Assembly: GCA_949300485.1 (NCBI GenBank)
Contig: CASGEL010000014.1
Coordinates: 1-64,000 of the forward strand
Direction of reading: 5' to 3'
Source of the DNA: an uncultured bacterium
Lineage (GTDB): Bacteria; Cyanobacteriota; Vampirovibrionia; Gastranaerophilales; Gastranaerophilaceae
DNA: 64,000 nt
In this document: piece by piece, positions 1 to 8,125 of the stretch
Numbering within the stretch: position 1 is the first letter of the stretch
How the letters are laid out: the number at the start of each line of letters is the position of its first letter
Translations under genes and position numbers: made by a program
The notes under the pieces: generated by a model
The model's database searches: none
Told to the model about the DNA's origin: nothing
Seen by the model: only the letters and a program-made list of their open reading frames with translations

Positions 1-254
1 GAACTGTGTCTAAATTCCCGCCATTTAAGGTTTTGAGACACTGTCTTGTTTTAGACATTGACGGACAGTAATCGGACTTTTTTGCCAGTTCAGGAATTTC
101 ATTTTTAGCGATTTCCGACTAAAAAAATCAAGATATATTTGAAACACACCCCTATTAGTTCAAAAAAATCAAATTCCTGCAATGTCTGTTCAATGATAAC
201 TATTTATAATCAATGTAATACCTCTTTCAAATCTGGATAAGAAAAACTTTATAA
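1..254. other. left-edge stretch without a supported gene
   Basis: No gene with a credible start and ribosome-binding site is visible. On the minus strand one frame is open from about 117 to the left edge and reads like protein for roughly 38 codons. Its only ATG is at 57-55 and it has no SD, so it is either the beginning of something outside the window or a remnant. The stretch is AT-rich, with runs of T and A. Confidence 0.4.
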
Positions 255-285
255 TAAAAAAGTGAGGGTAAGCCCCCACTTTTGT
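255..285 (-). terminator. rho-independent terminator after tRNA-Phe
   Basis: Read on the minus strand, a stem beginning AAAAGTG pairs with CACTTTT around a G/C core with a CTTA loop and runs into a T tract. It lies 11 bases beyond the CCA end of tRNA-Phe, so it ends that transcript and probably infC read-through as well. Confidence 0.85.
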
Positions 286-296
286 TATCTTTTAAA

Positions 297-372
297 TGGT
301 GCCGCAACTCGGAATTGAACCAAGGACACAGGGATTTTCAGTCCCTTGCTCTACCAACTGAGCTATTGCGGC
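297..372 (-). tRNA. tRNA-Phe (GAA)
   Basis: The minus strand reads as a complete 76-nt cloverleaf. The seven-base acceptor stem GCCGCAA pairs with TTGCGGC, the D arm contains AGCTCAGTTGGTAGAGC, and the anticodon stem GGGA/TCCC encloses CTGAAAA with anticodon GAA. A GGTTCAATTCC T-loop, discriminator A and a chromosomally encoded CCA follow. The gene lies 75 bases downstream of infC on the same strand and is followed by a terminator, so co-transcription with infC is possible. Confidence 0.97.
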
Positions 373-447
373 TAGCTTTGCAACTCATGCTGGCTACGTT
401 ATCAATAATACCTGCTCAAAGATGAAAGTCAAGATATTGTTTTATAT

Positions 448-939
448 TTATTGACCCGCTAAATATAAGGTTACGTTTCTGCCCTCTAAGGTTGGCTTCT
501 TTTCAACCTGAATAGGGTCATTTGCTAAATCTGCGATAAATCTATTCGCTAATTCATAAGCTAGATTTGAATGCTGCATTTCTCGCCCTCTGAGCATTAC
601 TACGATTTTTACTTTATTTCCTTGAGCAATAAACTTTCTTACACTCTTTAACCTGACTTCATAATCATGAACATCTATTTTATATCTTACTTTAACTTCT
701 TTTATCTCTACGACATGCTGTTTTTTCTTTGCTTCTTTTGCCTTTTTAGCCATATCGTATTTATATTTACCGTAATCTAAGATTTTAGCAACCGGAGGCG
801 CCTGATTCGGACTAATCAATACTAAATCTAAACCTGCATCATCTGCCATTTCTAAGGCTTTGGAAGTTGGAACTACTCCATGATTTGTTCCATTTTCATC
901 AATTAATCGTACTTCTTTTGAACGTATGCGTTCATTCAT
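448..939 (-). CDS. infC: translation initiation factor IF-3
   Basis: IF-3 binds the 30S subunit, keeps the subunits apart and proofreads the start codon and initiator tRNA. The protein shows the family opening NERIRSKEVRLIDENG, the linker KYDMAKKAKEAKKKQ, and the C-terminal domain with KEVKVRY and VMLRGREM. From this ATG it is 163 residues, slightly short for IF-3, because the first residue sits exactly on the conserved I-N-E-x-I-R motif. The frame stays open 15 codons upstream to an ATA that has a better SD (see the separate entry), so the true N-terminus is uncertain. rpmI and rplT, the usual partners, do not follow; tRNA-Phe does. Confidence 0.96.
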   Translation of the reverse strand: MNERIRSKEVRLIDENGTNHGVVPTSKALEMADDAGLDLVLISPNQAPPVAKILDYGKYKYDMAKKAKEAKKKQHVVEIKEVKVRYKIDVHDYEVRLKSVRKFIAQGNKVKIVVMLRGREMQHSNLAYELANRFIADLANDPIQVEKKPTLEGRNVTLYLAGQ

Positions 940-981
940 TATAGTTTTGTCCTTATCCTTTATGGATCTAGTATCGTTAGC

Positions 982-998
982 TATTTTTGTATCTCCTT
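982..998 (-). promoter_or_regulatory. SD sequence plus candidate AUA start of infC
   Basis: On the minus strand AAGGAG (998-993) is followed after 8 nt by ATA (984-982), in frame with infC and without a stop between; the nearest in-frame stop, TAA, is at 999-997. Starting here gives IF-3 a normal length of 178 residues. Non-canonical AUU/AUC/AUA starts are a known hallmark of infC, because IF-3 rejects them and so limits its own synthesis. A TATAAT box on the minus strand at 1025-1020 could serve this gene. Confidence 0.55.
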
Positions 999-1234
999 AT
1001 ATTAAAGTATTACCTCATAATTATATTATCATAAAAAATAAAATTATGCTATAGTTTGAATTTCAATTATATATGAAGTTTTGTAACTTACCTAAACAAG
1101 CGATATATCAAGCTTTTAAACAATATATAAAAAATATTGAAAATATAGCTAAAGTTTTCTGAAGATATACCGATATATATATTGTTAAGATTAAGGATAT
1201 TTACCCAAGACAATTAAATAAGGAGCATTTAGGT

Positions 1235-1378
1235 ATGGAAAAAACACAGGCTGAAGCAATTGTTGCGACAATGGAAATTTCGAGAGTAGATTTGGGCGAG
1301 GTTGATGTCTCTAAACCTTTACAAAATTTATTTGATGAATGTCTTAAATTCATCTCAGTAAACGATTTTAATGTATAA
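1235..1378 (+). CDS. 47-residue small protein of unknown function
   Basis: A 47-codon ORF opens with MEKTQAEAIV and ends DFNV. It has a strong SD, TAAGGAG, 9 nt before the ATG, and it is followed 18 bases after the stop by a good terminator. Both ends of the unit therefore look like those of a real gene. The peptide is acidic, probably helical and cytosolic, with no signal peptide or membrane segment. I recognise no family. It stands between infC (opposite strand) and the exported TPR gene and appears to be its own transcription unit. An overlapping minus-strand frame here has no SD and is ignored. Confidence 0.6.
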   Translation: MEKTQAEAIVATMEISRVDLGEVDVSKPLQNLFDECLKFISVNDFNV

Positions 1379-1396
1379 AAAGCAAGCCTGAAATCA

Positions 1397-1440
1397 AAAA
1401 CAAGGAGTAAGATGCAATAATGTATCTTACTCTTTGTTTT
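1397..1440 (+). terminator. terminator of the small ORF
   Basis: AAAACAA and AGTAAGAT pair across a short loop with ATCTTACT and TTTGTTTT, followed by T/A-rich sequence. It separates the 47-residue ORF from the TPR gene. Confidence 0.8.
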
Positions 1441-1484
1441 TATATACAGAAATTTACAATTAACCGATTGTGTATATACAGAAA
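1441..1484 (+). repeat. two 12-bp direct repeats upstream of the TPR gene
   Basis: TATATACAGAAA occurs at 1441-1452 and again, identically, at 1473-1484. The offset of 32 bp is three helical turns, so both copies face the same side of the DNA. They lie 42-85 bp before the TPR gene start, where no clear -35 box is visible, which fits an activator site. Confidence 0.5.
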
Positions 1485-1525
1485 ACAAAAATTGTAATAA
1501 AATAATGCGAAGAAAGGGTGCAAAC

Positions 1526-3661
1526 ATGAACAAATCATTAGTAACTCTTACCAAATTGGCCATTATTTTATGTTTATTAAACAGTCCAGCCTTCGCAGAT
1601 TTTAAAGAACATTTTGATCTTGGACAAAGTTATTTATCACAGTATCAATATTCAGCCGCAATCGATGAATTTAAAAGCGCTTTAAGAATAAATTACCTTG
1701 ATAATTCTGCTAGAATTGGATTAATAAACTCTTATCTTGCAAGAGGAACAGAATACGCCAATAAAGACAGAAATTGGGGAAAAGCTGCAGATGATTATAG
1801 AAGCTCTCTATTCTACCTAATGTACTACCCTAATGAAGGGGCCGTACAAAATTCCGCAGCTGCAATTAATCAGGTTCAGAATAATTTAGAAAAATGTTTA
1901 GATGCTTCTAATTTTGATTTATCTTCTCAAAATAGATTTAACACAGCAAAAAAACTTCGTGCAGAAGGAAACTTTCCTGCTGCAGCATATGAATTTAACC
2001 AGGCTCTCGGCAGCAGAGAGCTTCAAAAAAGTAGTTTTGAGCAAATCGGAGATATTATGAAGATATTAGGTAATGAACCTAAAGCTGCAGAATATTATAA
2101 AAAAGCTCTTGCTGTTGCACCTTCAGACTTAAGCTTAAGACTTGCCTACGCAAAAATACTTGACAATATGGGTTCCGCTGACGATGCTTTAAAAGAATAC
2201 AGCTATGTACTGGAAAAAGCTACTGCAGACAATAAAGATATTCTATATACACTTGAAAGAACTTTCAAGAAAAAAGTAGACAATATGCCGAGCAATGCAA
2301 ATCTAAATGCTAATATGGGAGCAATACTTCAAAAAGAAGGTAGATTAGATGAAGCTCTTACTTACTATAAACAAGCTGAAACTCTTGATCCTTCAAATAT
2401 AAACACTCGAATAAATACAGGAACTCTATATCAACAAAAGGGCGATTATCGAACAGCAATAAAAGCCTACGAATCCGTACTTATACTCTATCCAGATAAT
2501 ATAAATGCAAATTTATACAGAGCCCAATGTTACGATAAAATCGGAGAAAATAAAATTGCGCAAGAAGGCTTCAAAAAAGTTATGGCACTTGATCCTAACA
2601 ATGATTATCTAAAAGCGCAAATGGTGGAAAATGCAAAAAAAACAATGACACCAGAACAGTTTGTGGAATATGTTAACTCTCAAATGGTAAATCAAAATCC
2701 GGCAGGAATTATATATGATTATGCGATTCAATTACACAAAGATGGAAAAATTGACAATGCTATTTATATGTACAATGAAGCCATAAAAATTTCAAAAGAT
2801 AACGATTCTCAAATGTACGTAAACTTATCACTTGCTCAAGCACAAGGTAATAAATTTGATGAAGCACTGAATACTCTTCAAGCTGCCAAAATTAAATTTC
2901 CAAAAGATTCAACAATATCAGATACTTTAAAAAATATAGCATCCATGAAAACAGATAATCAAATGTCAAAAGCTGCAGAATATTTCCAAAACAAAGACTA
3001 TCAGAATGCTATAAACACCTATCTATCAATAAATCCACCAACGGCAGATTCAATGCTCGGAACAGCATCCTCTTATCAGGAACTTGGGGATAGACAGAAC
3101 GCTATTGAGTATTATAAAAAAGCACTAGCACTTAAACCTGTCGATTCTGATATTGCATACTATATAGCTTGTCTATACGGAGAAAATGAAGACTACCAAA
3201 ATGCAAAACAGTATTTGGAAAAAGCAATAACCTTCAATAAAAACAATACTCAAGCTGCAGAATACTTAAATTCCATAAACGAAATGGAACGGTCTAACAA
3301 ACTTAATGATGCAATAACTTTATATGATGAAAATAAACTTGATGAAAGTTTGTTAATGTTTAATGAAATATTATCAACGGACCCAGAAAATTCTTATGCA
3401 CTTTATTATCGTGGTATGATATATGAAGCAAAAGAAAAAAGGAATGAAGCAATTGCTGACTTAAAAAAAGCATACAGCTTGAATAAAGAATTTACAAATT
3501 GTAATTACCTTATTGCATCAGATTATGATGCATTAGGCAAATACAAAGAAGCTTATAATTATTATCTCGAATACGCAAATTCTGATGTTCAGGATGATGA
3601 ATATAAACAGTATGCAAAAGCCAGAGCCGAAGAATTAAAAGAATATGCTGAAAAAAAATAA
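1526..3661 (+). CDS. exported tetratricopeptide-repeat protein
   Basis: A 711-residue protein with a cleavable Sec signal (hydrophobic core LAIILCLLNS, cleavage after AFA at residue 24) followed by about 15 TPR units filling the rest. Typical cores are A-x-x-Y-x-x-A-L with conserved Tyr, Ala and Pro, for example YYKKALAVAPSDLSLRLAYA. TPR arrays are protein-binding scaffolds, so this is probably a periplasmic or envelope assembly factor; the partner is unknown. An ATG at 1505 is in frame, but the one at 1526 follows AAAGGG at 7 nt and directly begins the signal peptide, so I chose it. The 3' end overlaps the Dus gene by 17 bases, indicating translational coupling. Confidence 0.9.
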   Translation: MNKSLVTLTKLAIILCLLNSPAFADFKEHFDLGQSYLSQYQYSAAIDEFKSALRINYLDNSARIGLINSYLARGTEYANKDRNWGKAADDYRSSLFYLMYYPNEGAVQNSAAAINQVQNNLEKCLDASNFDLSSQNRFNTAKKLRAEGNFPAAAYEFNQALGSRELQKSSFEQIGDIMKILGNEPKAAEYYKKALAVAPSDLSLRLAYAKILDNMGSADDALKEYSYVLEKATADNKDILYTLERTFKKKVDNMPSNANLNANMGAILQKEGRLDEALTYYKQAETLDPSNINTRINTGTLYQQKGDYRTAIKAYESVLILYPDNINANLYRAQCYDKIGENKIAQEGFKKVMALDPNNDYLKAQMVENAKKTMTPEQFVEYVNSQMVNQNPAGIIYDYAIQLHKDGKIDNAIYMYNEAIKISKDNDSQMYVNLSLAQAQGNKFDEALNTLQAAKIKFPKDSTISDTLKNIASMKTDNQMSKAAEYFQNKDYQNAINTYLSINPPTADSMLGTASSYQELGDRQNAIEYYKKALALKPVDSDIAYYIACLYGENEDYQNAKQYLEKAITFNKNNTQAAEYLNSINEMERSNKLNDAITLYDENKLDESLLMFNEILSTDPENSYALYYRGMIYEAKEKRNEAIADLKKAYSLNKEFTNCNYLIASDYDALGKYKEAYNYYLEYANSDVQDDEYKQYAKARAEELKEYAEKK

Positions 3662-4631
3662 TTCTGTATTAAAACTTATCAAAAGTAAAGTATCTCTTGC
3701 TCCCATGGCAGGTATAACAGACTATGTCTTAAGATCTTTAGTCAGAAAATATTCGACCACTGCACTTTTAACAACCGAAATGATAAGTTCAGAATTTCTA
3801 GCTCAAAACGTTCAAACAGAAATAACAAAACTTGACGATAATCACCACCCTATAGCATATCAAATTTGCGGACATAAACCCGATTTGATGAAATTTTCTG
3901 CACAATATCTCACACAATATGCAGACATGATTGATATAAATATGGGTTGTCCTGTTAACAAAGTAGTAAAAGGTCAAGACGGATGCGCCCTGATGAAAAA
4001 TCCTGAACTCGCAGCAGATCTTGTAAAAGCTGTAAAAGAAGGAACTGATAAACCTGTTAGCGTAAAATTCAGATTGGGATACACTCAAGATGATATGAAT
4101 TATGTTGAATTTGGGCAAAAGATGCAAGAAGCCGGAGCGGCATTTATTACAATTCACGCTAGAACCAGATCTCAATTTTATGCAGGTAATGCAGATTGGG
4201 CCAAAATCAAACTTTTAAAAGATAATATCGATGTTCCTGTATTTGCAAATGGAGATATAACTTCCATTGATACGGCCGTAGAATGTCTTGAAAAAAGTCA
4301 CGCAGACGGTATTGCAATAGGAAGAGGTGTGTTAGGCGACCCAACCCTAATTTATAGAATAGAACATTATTTCAATACAGGAGAAAGGATGCAAGCTCCA
4401 GATATTATTGAAAAACTTGATATTATGAAACTTCATCTGGATGAAGAAATAAAATTGCGTGGAGAAAAAGTTGCAATCAAATTTTTCAGAAAATTTTACC
4501 CTTATTATATTGCAGGAATAAGAAATGCCTCAAAAATAAGAGGAGTACTTGTACTAGAAGAAGACTATAACAAAATACTGGAATATATAAATTACATAAA
4601 AAAAGAAAACAATAAAATCTTGATATCTTAA
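3645..4631 (+). CDS. dus: tRNA-dihydrouridine synthase (DusB-like)
   Basis: Flavoenzyme that reduces specific uridines in the tRNA D-loop using NAD(P)H. Of 328 residues, the FMN-barrel start APMAGITD is at 19-26, and the catalytic Cys is in INMGCPVNKVV at about 102. VKFRLGY, the phosphate-binding IHARTRSQFYAG, the segment ANGDI and IGRGVLGDP follow in the family order. Length fits DusB. The start overlaps the TPR gene by 17 bases. The 3' end contains the promoter of the next gene. DusB versus another Dus class cannot be settled by eye. Confidence 0.94.
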   Translation: MLKKNNSVLKLIKSKVSLAPMAGITDYVLRSLVRKYSTTALLTTEMISSEFLAQNVQTEITKLDDNHHPIAYQICGHKPDLMKFSAQYLTQYADMIDINMGCPVNKVVKGQDGCALMKNPELAADLVKAVKEGTDKPVSVKFRLGYTQDDMNYVEFGQKMQEAGAAFITIHARTRSQFYAGNADWAKIKLLKDNIDVPVFANGDITSIDTAVECLEKSHADGIAIGRGVLGDPTLIYRIEHYFNTGERMQAPDIIEKLDIMKLHLDEEIKLRGEKVAIKFFRKFYPYYIAGIRNASKIRGVLVLEEDYNKILEYINYIKKENNKILIS

Positions 4632-4647
4632 GAAAAACTGTTATAAT
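4620..4647 (+). promoter_or_regulatory. near-consensus promoter giving a leaderless mRNA
   Basis: TTGATA, a 16-bp spacer and TATAAT end 7 bases before the ATG at 4655. The expected transcription start falls on or next to the A of that ATG, and no SD is present. The -35 box lies inside the last codons of the Dus gene. Confidence 0.75.
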
Positions 4648-4654
4648 AACTCTT

Positions 4655-5272
4655 ATGAGATATTTATTGGCATTATTTATAACAGTTTCTATAATGATGT
4701 ACATTCCTGAAATAGCACTCGCTGAAGACTTACCCAATGTGCAGCTTGAAATGAGGAATTACGACGAAATATCACTTCCAGCAGGCACTTTTATTCCTGT
4801 CATCACCACTCAGGAAATATCAACAGAAACCTGCCCTGAAGGCTATAAAGTAAAATTCATAACTACAAATGACCTGTTTATGTACGAAACCAATATTCTG
4901 CCTCGAAATACTGAATTATACGGTTACATAGAAAAAATTAATGAACCGGTTGTAGGCACAAATGCATCAATGAAAATAAAAATAACTAAAATAATAATGC
5001 CTGATGGTTTTGAAATTCCAACAAAAGGATATTTATATACCTCTAATAACAACCTTATAGGTGGAGAACTAACACAACCCTCAGAATGGGTTAAAATGCC
5101 ACATTATCAGAGCAAATTTCAAGGAATAGCTTGGAACTACAGAGGAGCCACTCTGCAAATCCGACCCGGAGGGAAAAGAAGTATGGGTGTACATACAAAA
5201 ATACCAGCAGGAGATCAACAAATAATAATACTTACTGCACCAACAGCAATTACTCATACCATTACAGAATAG
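4655..5272 (+). CDS. exported beta-rich protein, paralogue A
   Basis: A 205-residue protein with a signal peptide (core LLALFITVSIMMY, cleavage after ALA near residue 23). The mature part aligns by eye with the next gene: G-T/Q-x-[IV]-x-x-[VI]-[VI]-T-x-x-[IV]-S-x-E-T, then NTELYGYIEKI against STIYGSVIEV, then KITKIIMPDGFEIPTKG against RFTQIITPTGLNIPISA, then NNLIGGE against GTLIGGT. This layout recalls the beta-barrel domain of TrbI/VirB10-type proteins, but I do not claim membership. There is no SD, and the start is read from a probable leaderless transcript. Confidence 0.8.
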   Translation: MRYLLALFITVSIMMYIPEIALAEDLPNVQLEMRNYDEISLPAGTFIPVITTQEISTETCPEGYKVKFITTNDLFMYETNILPRNTELYGYIEKINEPVVGTNASMKIKITKIIMPDGFEIPTKGYLYTSNNNLIGGELTQPSEWVKMPHYQSKFQGIAWNYRGATLQIRPGGKRSMGVHTKIPAGDQQIIILTAPTAITHTITE

Positions 5273-5284
5273 TCTTATTATAAA

Positions 5285-5312
5285 TTGACAAAAATTATAT
5301 ATATAGTACAAT
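5285..5312 (+). promoter_or_regulatory. sigma70-type promoter
   Basis: TTGACA, a 16-bp AT-only spacer and TACAAT lie 46 bp upstream of the second paralogue. A perfect -35 box suggests strong constitutive expression. Confidence 0.75.
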
Positions 5313-5358
5313 AAAAGAGAATATAATATCATTATTTATAGAAGATGGGGGATATATA

Positions 5359-6108
5359 ATGAAAAAATTATTAATATTAACAACATTGTTAATCAGTGCT
5401 AATTGTGCTTTTTCAGCACCTAACTATTCATTTCAAGAAAATACTGTAGCACCGACATATCAACCCAACTATTACAATAAAGAAAATTATCAAATAAACA
5501 ATACAACACTACGCGGCAGTGTTATTACTGTTCCAGCTGGACAAACCGTCAGAGCAGTAGTAACATCTCCAGTTAGTTCCGAAACAGCAGCGGTAGGACA
5601 AAGCGTAACGATGGCACTAAATTCAGACTTTTATTACAATGGAAACAGAATTGCGCCTGCAGGAAGTACTATATACGGTTCAGTTATTGAAGTTTCAAAA
5701 GCAAAACATGGAAGTATGAATGGAAAACTTACATTAAGATTTACTCAAATAATAACTCCTACAGGATTGAATATACCAATTTCGGCAGTTGTAAAAACAG
5801 ATGATAATACTGGAACACTTATAGGTGGAACAAAATTTGATGTTACAAAAGAATATGCAAAAGACTTGGCTGTTGGTGCTGGAGCAGGAGCTTTAGCAGG
5901 AGTTATTATATCTCCGCTAGCAGGAGGAAGTATAGGTAAAGGCACTGCATTGGCTACAGCAGTTGGTGCCGGAGGAGGGTTAGTAAAATCGATTTGGGAT
6001 AAAGGTGAGGATGTAGAAATCCCTGTTAATGCTGCGATTGAGCTTATTCTTACTCAACCGATTACTGTTAATCCTACCAGTCCACAAAATCAGTCTTTTG
6101 GGCAATAA
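5359..6108 (+). CDS. exported beta-rich protein, paralogue B
   Basis: A 249-residue protein with a signal peptide (cleavage after AFSA at about residue 20). Residues 50-155 match the core of the preceding gene, so the two arose by tandem duplication. It adds a glycine/alanine-rich hydrophobic stretch at about 172-208 (AVGAGAGALAGVII, AVGAGGGLV), which looks like a glycine-zipper membrane segment and is absent from paralogue A. The C-terminal piece reads VPVNAAIELILTQP-like, another beta-strand feature. The start follows a GGGGG purine run at 7 nt and has its own promoter. Location next to TonB/ExbB/ExbD suggests an envelope role; function unknown. Confidence 0.82.
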   Translation: MKKLLILTTLLISANCAFSAPNYSFQENTVAPTYQPNYYNKENYQINNTTLRGSVITVPAGQTVRAVVTSPVSSETAAVGQSVTMALNSDFYYNGNRIAPAGSTIYGSVIEVSKAKHGSMNGKLTLRFTQIITPTGLNIPISAVVKTDDNTGTLIGGTKFDVTKEYAKDLAVGAGAGALAGVIISPLAGGSIGKGTALATAVGAGGGLVKSIWDKGEDVEIPVNAAIELILTQPITVNPTSPQNQSFGQ

Positions 6109-6178
6109 TATTATTGTTAATTTAAAATAAAATCATTAACAAATAAAAGATTAGAAATATTTGTTGTTAGGGAAAAAA

Positions 6179-7420
6179 ATGTCAATACTAAATAAATACA
6201 CAGAAAGAAGAGATCCTAGAACAGGAAGATTACAAAACAGAGTCGAGTATAAAATGCCTGCCGTAACAAGAGCAGATAAGGAATCAATTTCTTTACAAAA
6301 AGGGATTACAATATCTGCAATTTTACACCCTGCAGGATTGCTTGTTCTATGGTTAATCCTAACAATACTGGCGCTTTTAGGTATTCATTTAACAATGTTT
6401 GAAAAACCCAAACCAAAGGTTAATGACATTGAATTTGTACTTGTTGATAAAGAAGAAATGCCTTTAAATAAAAATACAAAATTCAGAGCTGACAGAAATT
6501 CAAGAACAGGAGGAATAAATGATCCTAAAAAACCTGTTTCATTACCATCTGCTCAGCCAACATCAAGACCAAAACCGGCATCACAATCTTCTGCGCCTGC
6601 ACCTGTTAAGAAAAAACAATCTTTTGTTGATAAAATAGCACAAAATGTAACACCTAAAAAAACAATTACAACTCAACCCAAAGCAACAACACCACAAAAG
6701 AATGTTCAACCAGCACCACAGGTTCAGCAAGAAATTCCTAAACCTAAAGCAGCAAGGCCACAACCGCCTACATCAAAACCGTCAGTACGACCTACTATGA
6801 CTCCCAAAACGGTACAAAGGCCTTCTTCATCTCCGTTCAAGGTTCCAGTACCTCCGGGGGGAACTAAATCAGGACAATATGCTACAGGGCCGATAAGCGG
6901 TTCAGGGTCATCTCAGTCAGGAGGGACTAAAGGAGGAGGAACTTACGCTCCGAATCCATCACTAGCTCCTGTAGGTGGAAGTTCAAGCGGTTCTAGACTT
7001 GCATCTTCGGGTTCAGGTTCTGGATCTGGCAGATCAGGTTCAGGTTACAGTTCAGGAGGCTCAGGTTCAGGAGGAGGCAATCCTGGAGGGGGAGGAGGAC
7101 GCCCTGGAATAGATGCAATAAGAGAACCAGATTTCGGGCCGTACATGAGAGAACTTCAAAGAAGAATTAAAATGAACTGGGATCCGCCAAAAGGAAATGA
7201 AAGTAAACGTGTAGTTCTGTTATTTAAAATTGCAAAAGACGGAAGATTGCTATCTTGCAGCGTATTTAAATCTTCAGGATTACAAAATGCGGATAAAGCA
7301 GCAATTAATGCAGTACACTTAGCTGCACCATTCAGACCGCTGCCTCCTGAATATAAAGGATCCAGCATAGATATCCAATTTACATTTGATTATAATGTAT
7401 TTGGAGCTACAAAATATTAA
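6179..7420 (+). CDS. tonB: TonB/TolA-family energy transducer
   Basis: A 413-residue protein. It has a cytoplasmic N-terminus, one membrane helix at about 45-70 (LLVLWLILTILALLG), a long Pro/Lys/Gln-rich periplasmic spacer (about 105-225) and a Gly/Ser-rich stretch (about 230-310). The C-terminal TonB domain includes MRELQRRIKMNWDPP and FKIAKDGRLLSCSVFKSSG. It carries the force produced by ExbB/ExbD to the outer membrane. The start at 6179 follows AGGG at 6 nt; a TTG 18 bases upstream is in frame but less likely. The Gly/Ser-rich block is unusually long for TonB and closer to TolA-like spacers. Confidence 0.9.
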   Translation: MSILNKYTERRDPRTGRLQNRVEYKMPAVTRADKESISLQKGITISAILHPAGLLVLWLILTILALLGIHLTMFEKPKPKVNDIEFVLVDKEEMPLNKNTKFRADRNSRTGGINDPKKPVSLPSAQPTSRPKPASQSSAPAPVKKKQSFVDKIAQNVTPKKTITTQPKATTPQKNVQPAPQVQQEIPKPKAARPQPPTSKPSVRPTMTPKTVQRPSSSPFKVPVPPGGTKSGQYATGPISGSGSSQSGGTKGGGTYAPNPSLAPVGGSSSGSRLASSGSGSGSGRSGSGYSSGGSGSGGGNPGGGGGRPGIDAIREPDFGPYMRELQRRIKMNWDPPKGNESKRVVLLFKIAKDGRLLSCSVFKSSGLQNADKAAINAVHLAAPFRPLPPEYKGSSIDIQFTFDYNVFGATKY

Positions 7421-7454
7421 AATAGGTTATTACATAAAATGAGGATACAAAACT

Positions 7455-8108
7455 ATGGAATTATTATTAGAGTCAATTAAAATGGACTGGCCGGTATTAC
7501 TACCAATCTTTTTATGTTCAATATTGGTAGTTGGTGTAGTTATCAGCAAGTGGTCTTTCTATCAAAAAAACCAGCGTGATATTACTATTTATATGAGAGA
7601 ATTAAACAGAGAACTATCTAAAAATGACTTATCTGCGGCTCAGAATATAGCAATAAGATGCGGAGGAGTTATAGGTGAAGTTATAGAAGAAGCTGTCAGA
7701 ATTTTCTCAGAACAAAAGAAAGGATTTTCAAGATCATTTGATATATCTGCAGCACTTGCAACAAGGAAATTAGAGAGTCATTTAACAATACTGGGTACAA
7801 TAGGCGGTGTTGCTCCATTCTTAGGGTTGTTTGGTACAGTAGTAAGAATCTTGCTAACATTCAACATCTTGGCAGATGCAGGTAACCAAGCCGCTACAGT
7901 AGCTTCAGGTATCGGTTCTGCTTTGATTGCCACAGCATTTGGTCTTGGAGTAGCTATTGTTGCTGTCATCTTCTACAACTCTTTTCAATCTATAGTTAAA
8001 CATTATGAGGATGATTTTCAGCTTATTAAACTGTTATTCTTGAGTTTTGTTGATGCTGAATCAGAACAGCAACCGGCTAAATATTCATCTTCAAAAGTTA
8101 ACTTATAA
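7455..8108 (+). CDS. exbB: ExbB/TolQ/MotA proton-channel protein
   Basis: A 217-residue inner-membrane protein with three helices: about 12-32 (VLLPIFLCSILVVGVVIS), about 110-140 (GGVAPFLGLFGTVVRILLTF) and about 148-175 (GIGSALIATAFGLGVAIVAVI). The family motif GLFGTV in helix 2 and the polar helix 3 identify it. With ExbD it forms the motor that converts the proton gradient into movement of TonB. It follows tonB after 34 bases and precedes two exbD genes, so the four form one operon. ExbB and TolQ cannot be told apart by sequence alone. Confidence 0.93.
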   Translation: MELLLESIKMDWPVLLPIFLCSILVVGVVISKWSFYQKNQRDITIYMRELNRELSKNDLSAAQNIAIRCGGVIGEVIEEAVRIFSEQKKGFSRSFDISAALATRKLESHLTILGTIGGVAPFLGLFGTVVRILLTFNILADAGNQAATVASGIGSALIATAFGLGVAIVAVIFYNSFQSIVKHYEDDFQLIKLLFLSFVDAESEQQPAKYSSSKVNL

Positions 8109-8125
8109 TTATCGGGTAAAATAAA

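Noticed and set aside
1-117. Open minus-strand frame at the left edge reading like protein
   Set aside because: No start codon with an SD and too short inside the window to judge; it may be the edge of a gene but cannot be supported.
1201-1563. 120-codon minus-strand frame opposite the 47-codon gene and the TPR start
   Set aside because: It has no SD, runs through a terminator hairpin and the start of the TPR gene, and its sequence looks like AT-rich non-coding translation.
6581-6763. 60-codon minus-strand frame inside tonB
   Set aside because: It is the complement of the Pro/Gln-rich spacer, with Cys/Arg/Leu-rich translation and no SD.
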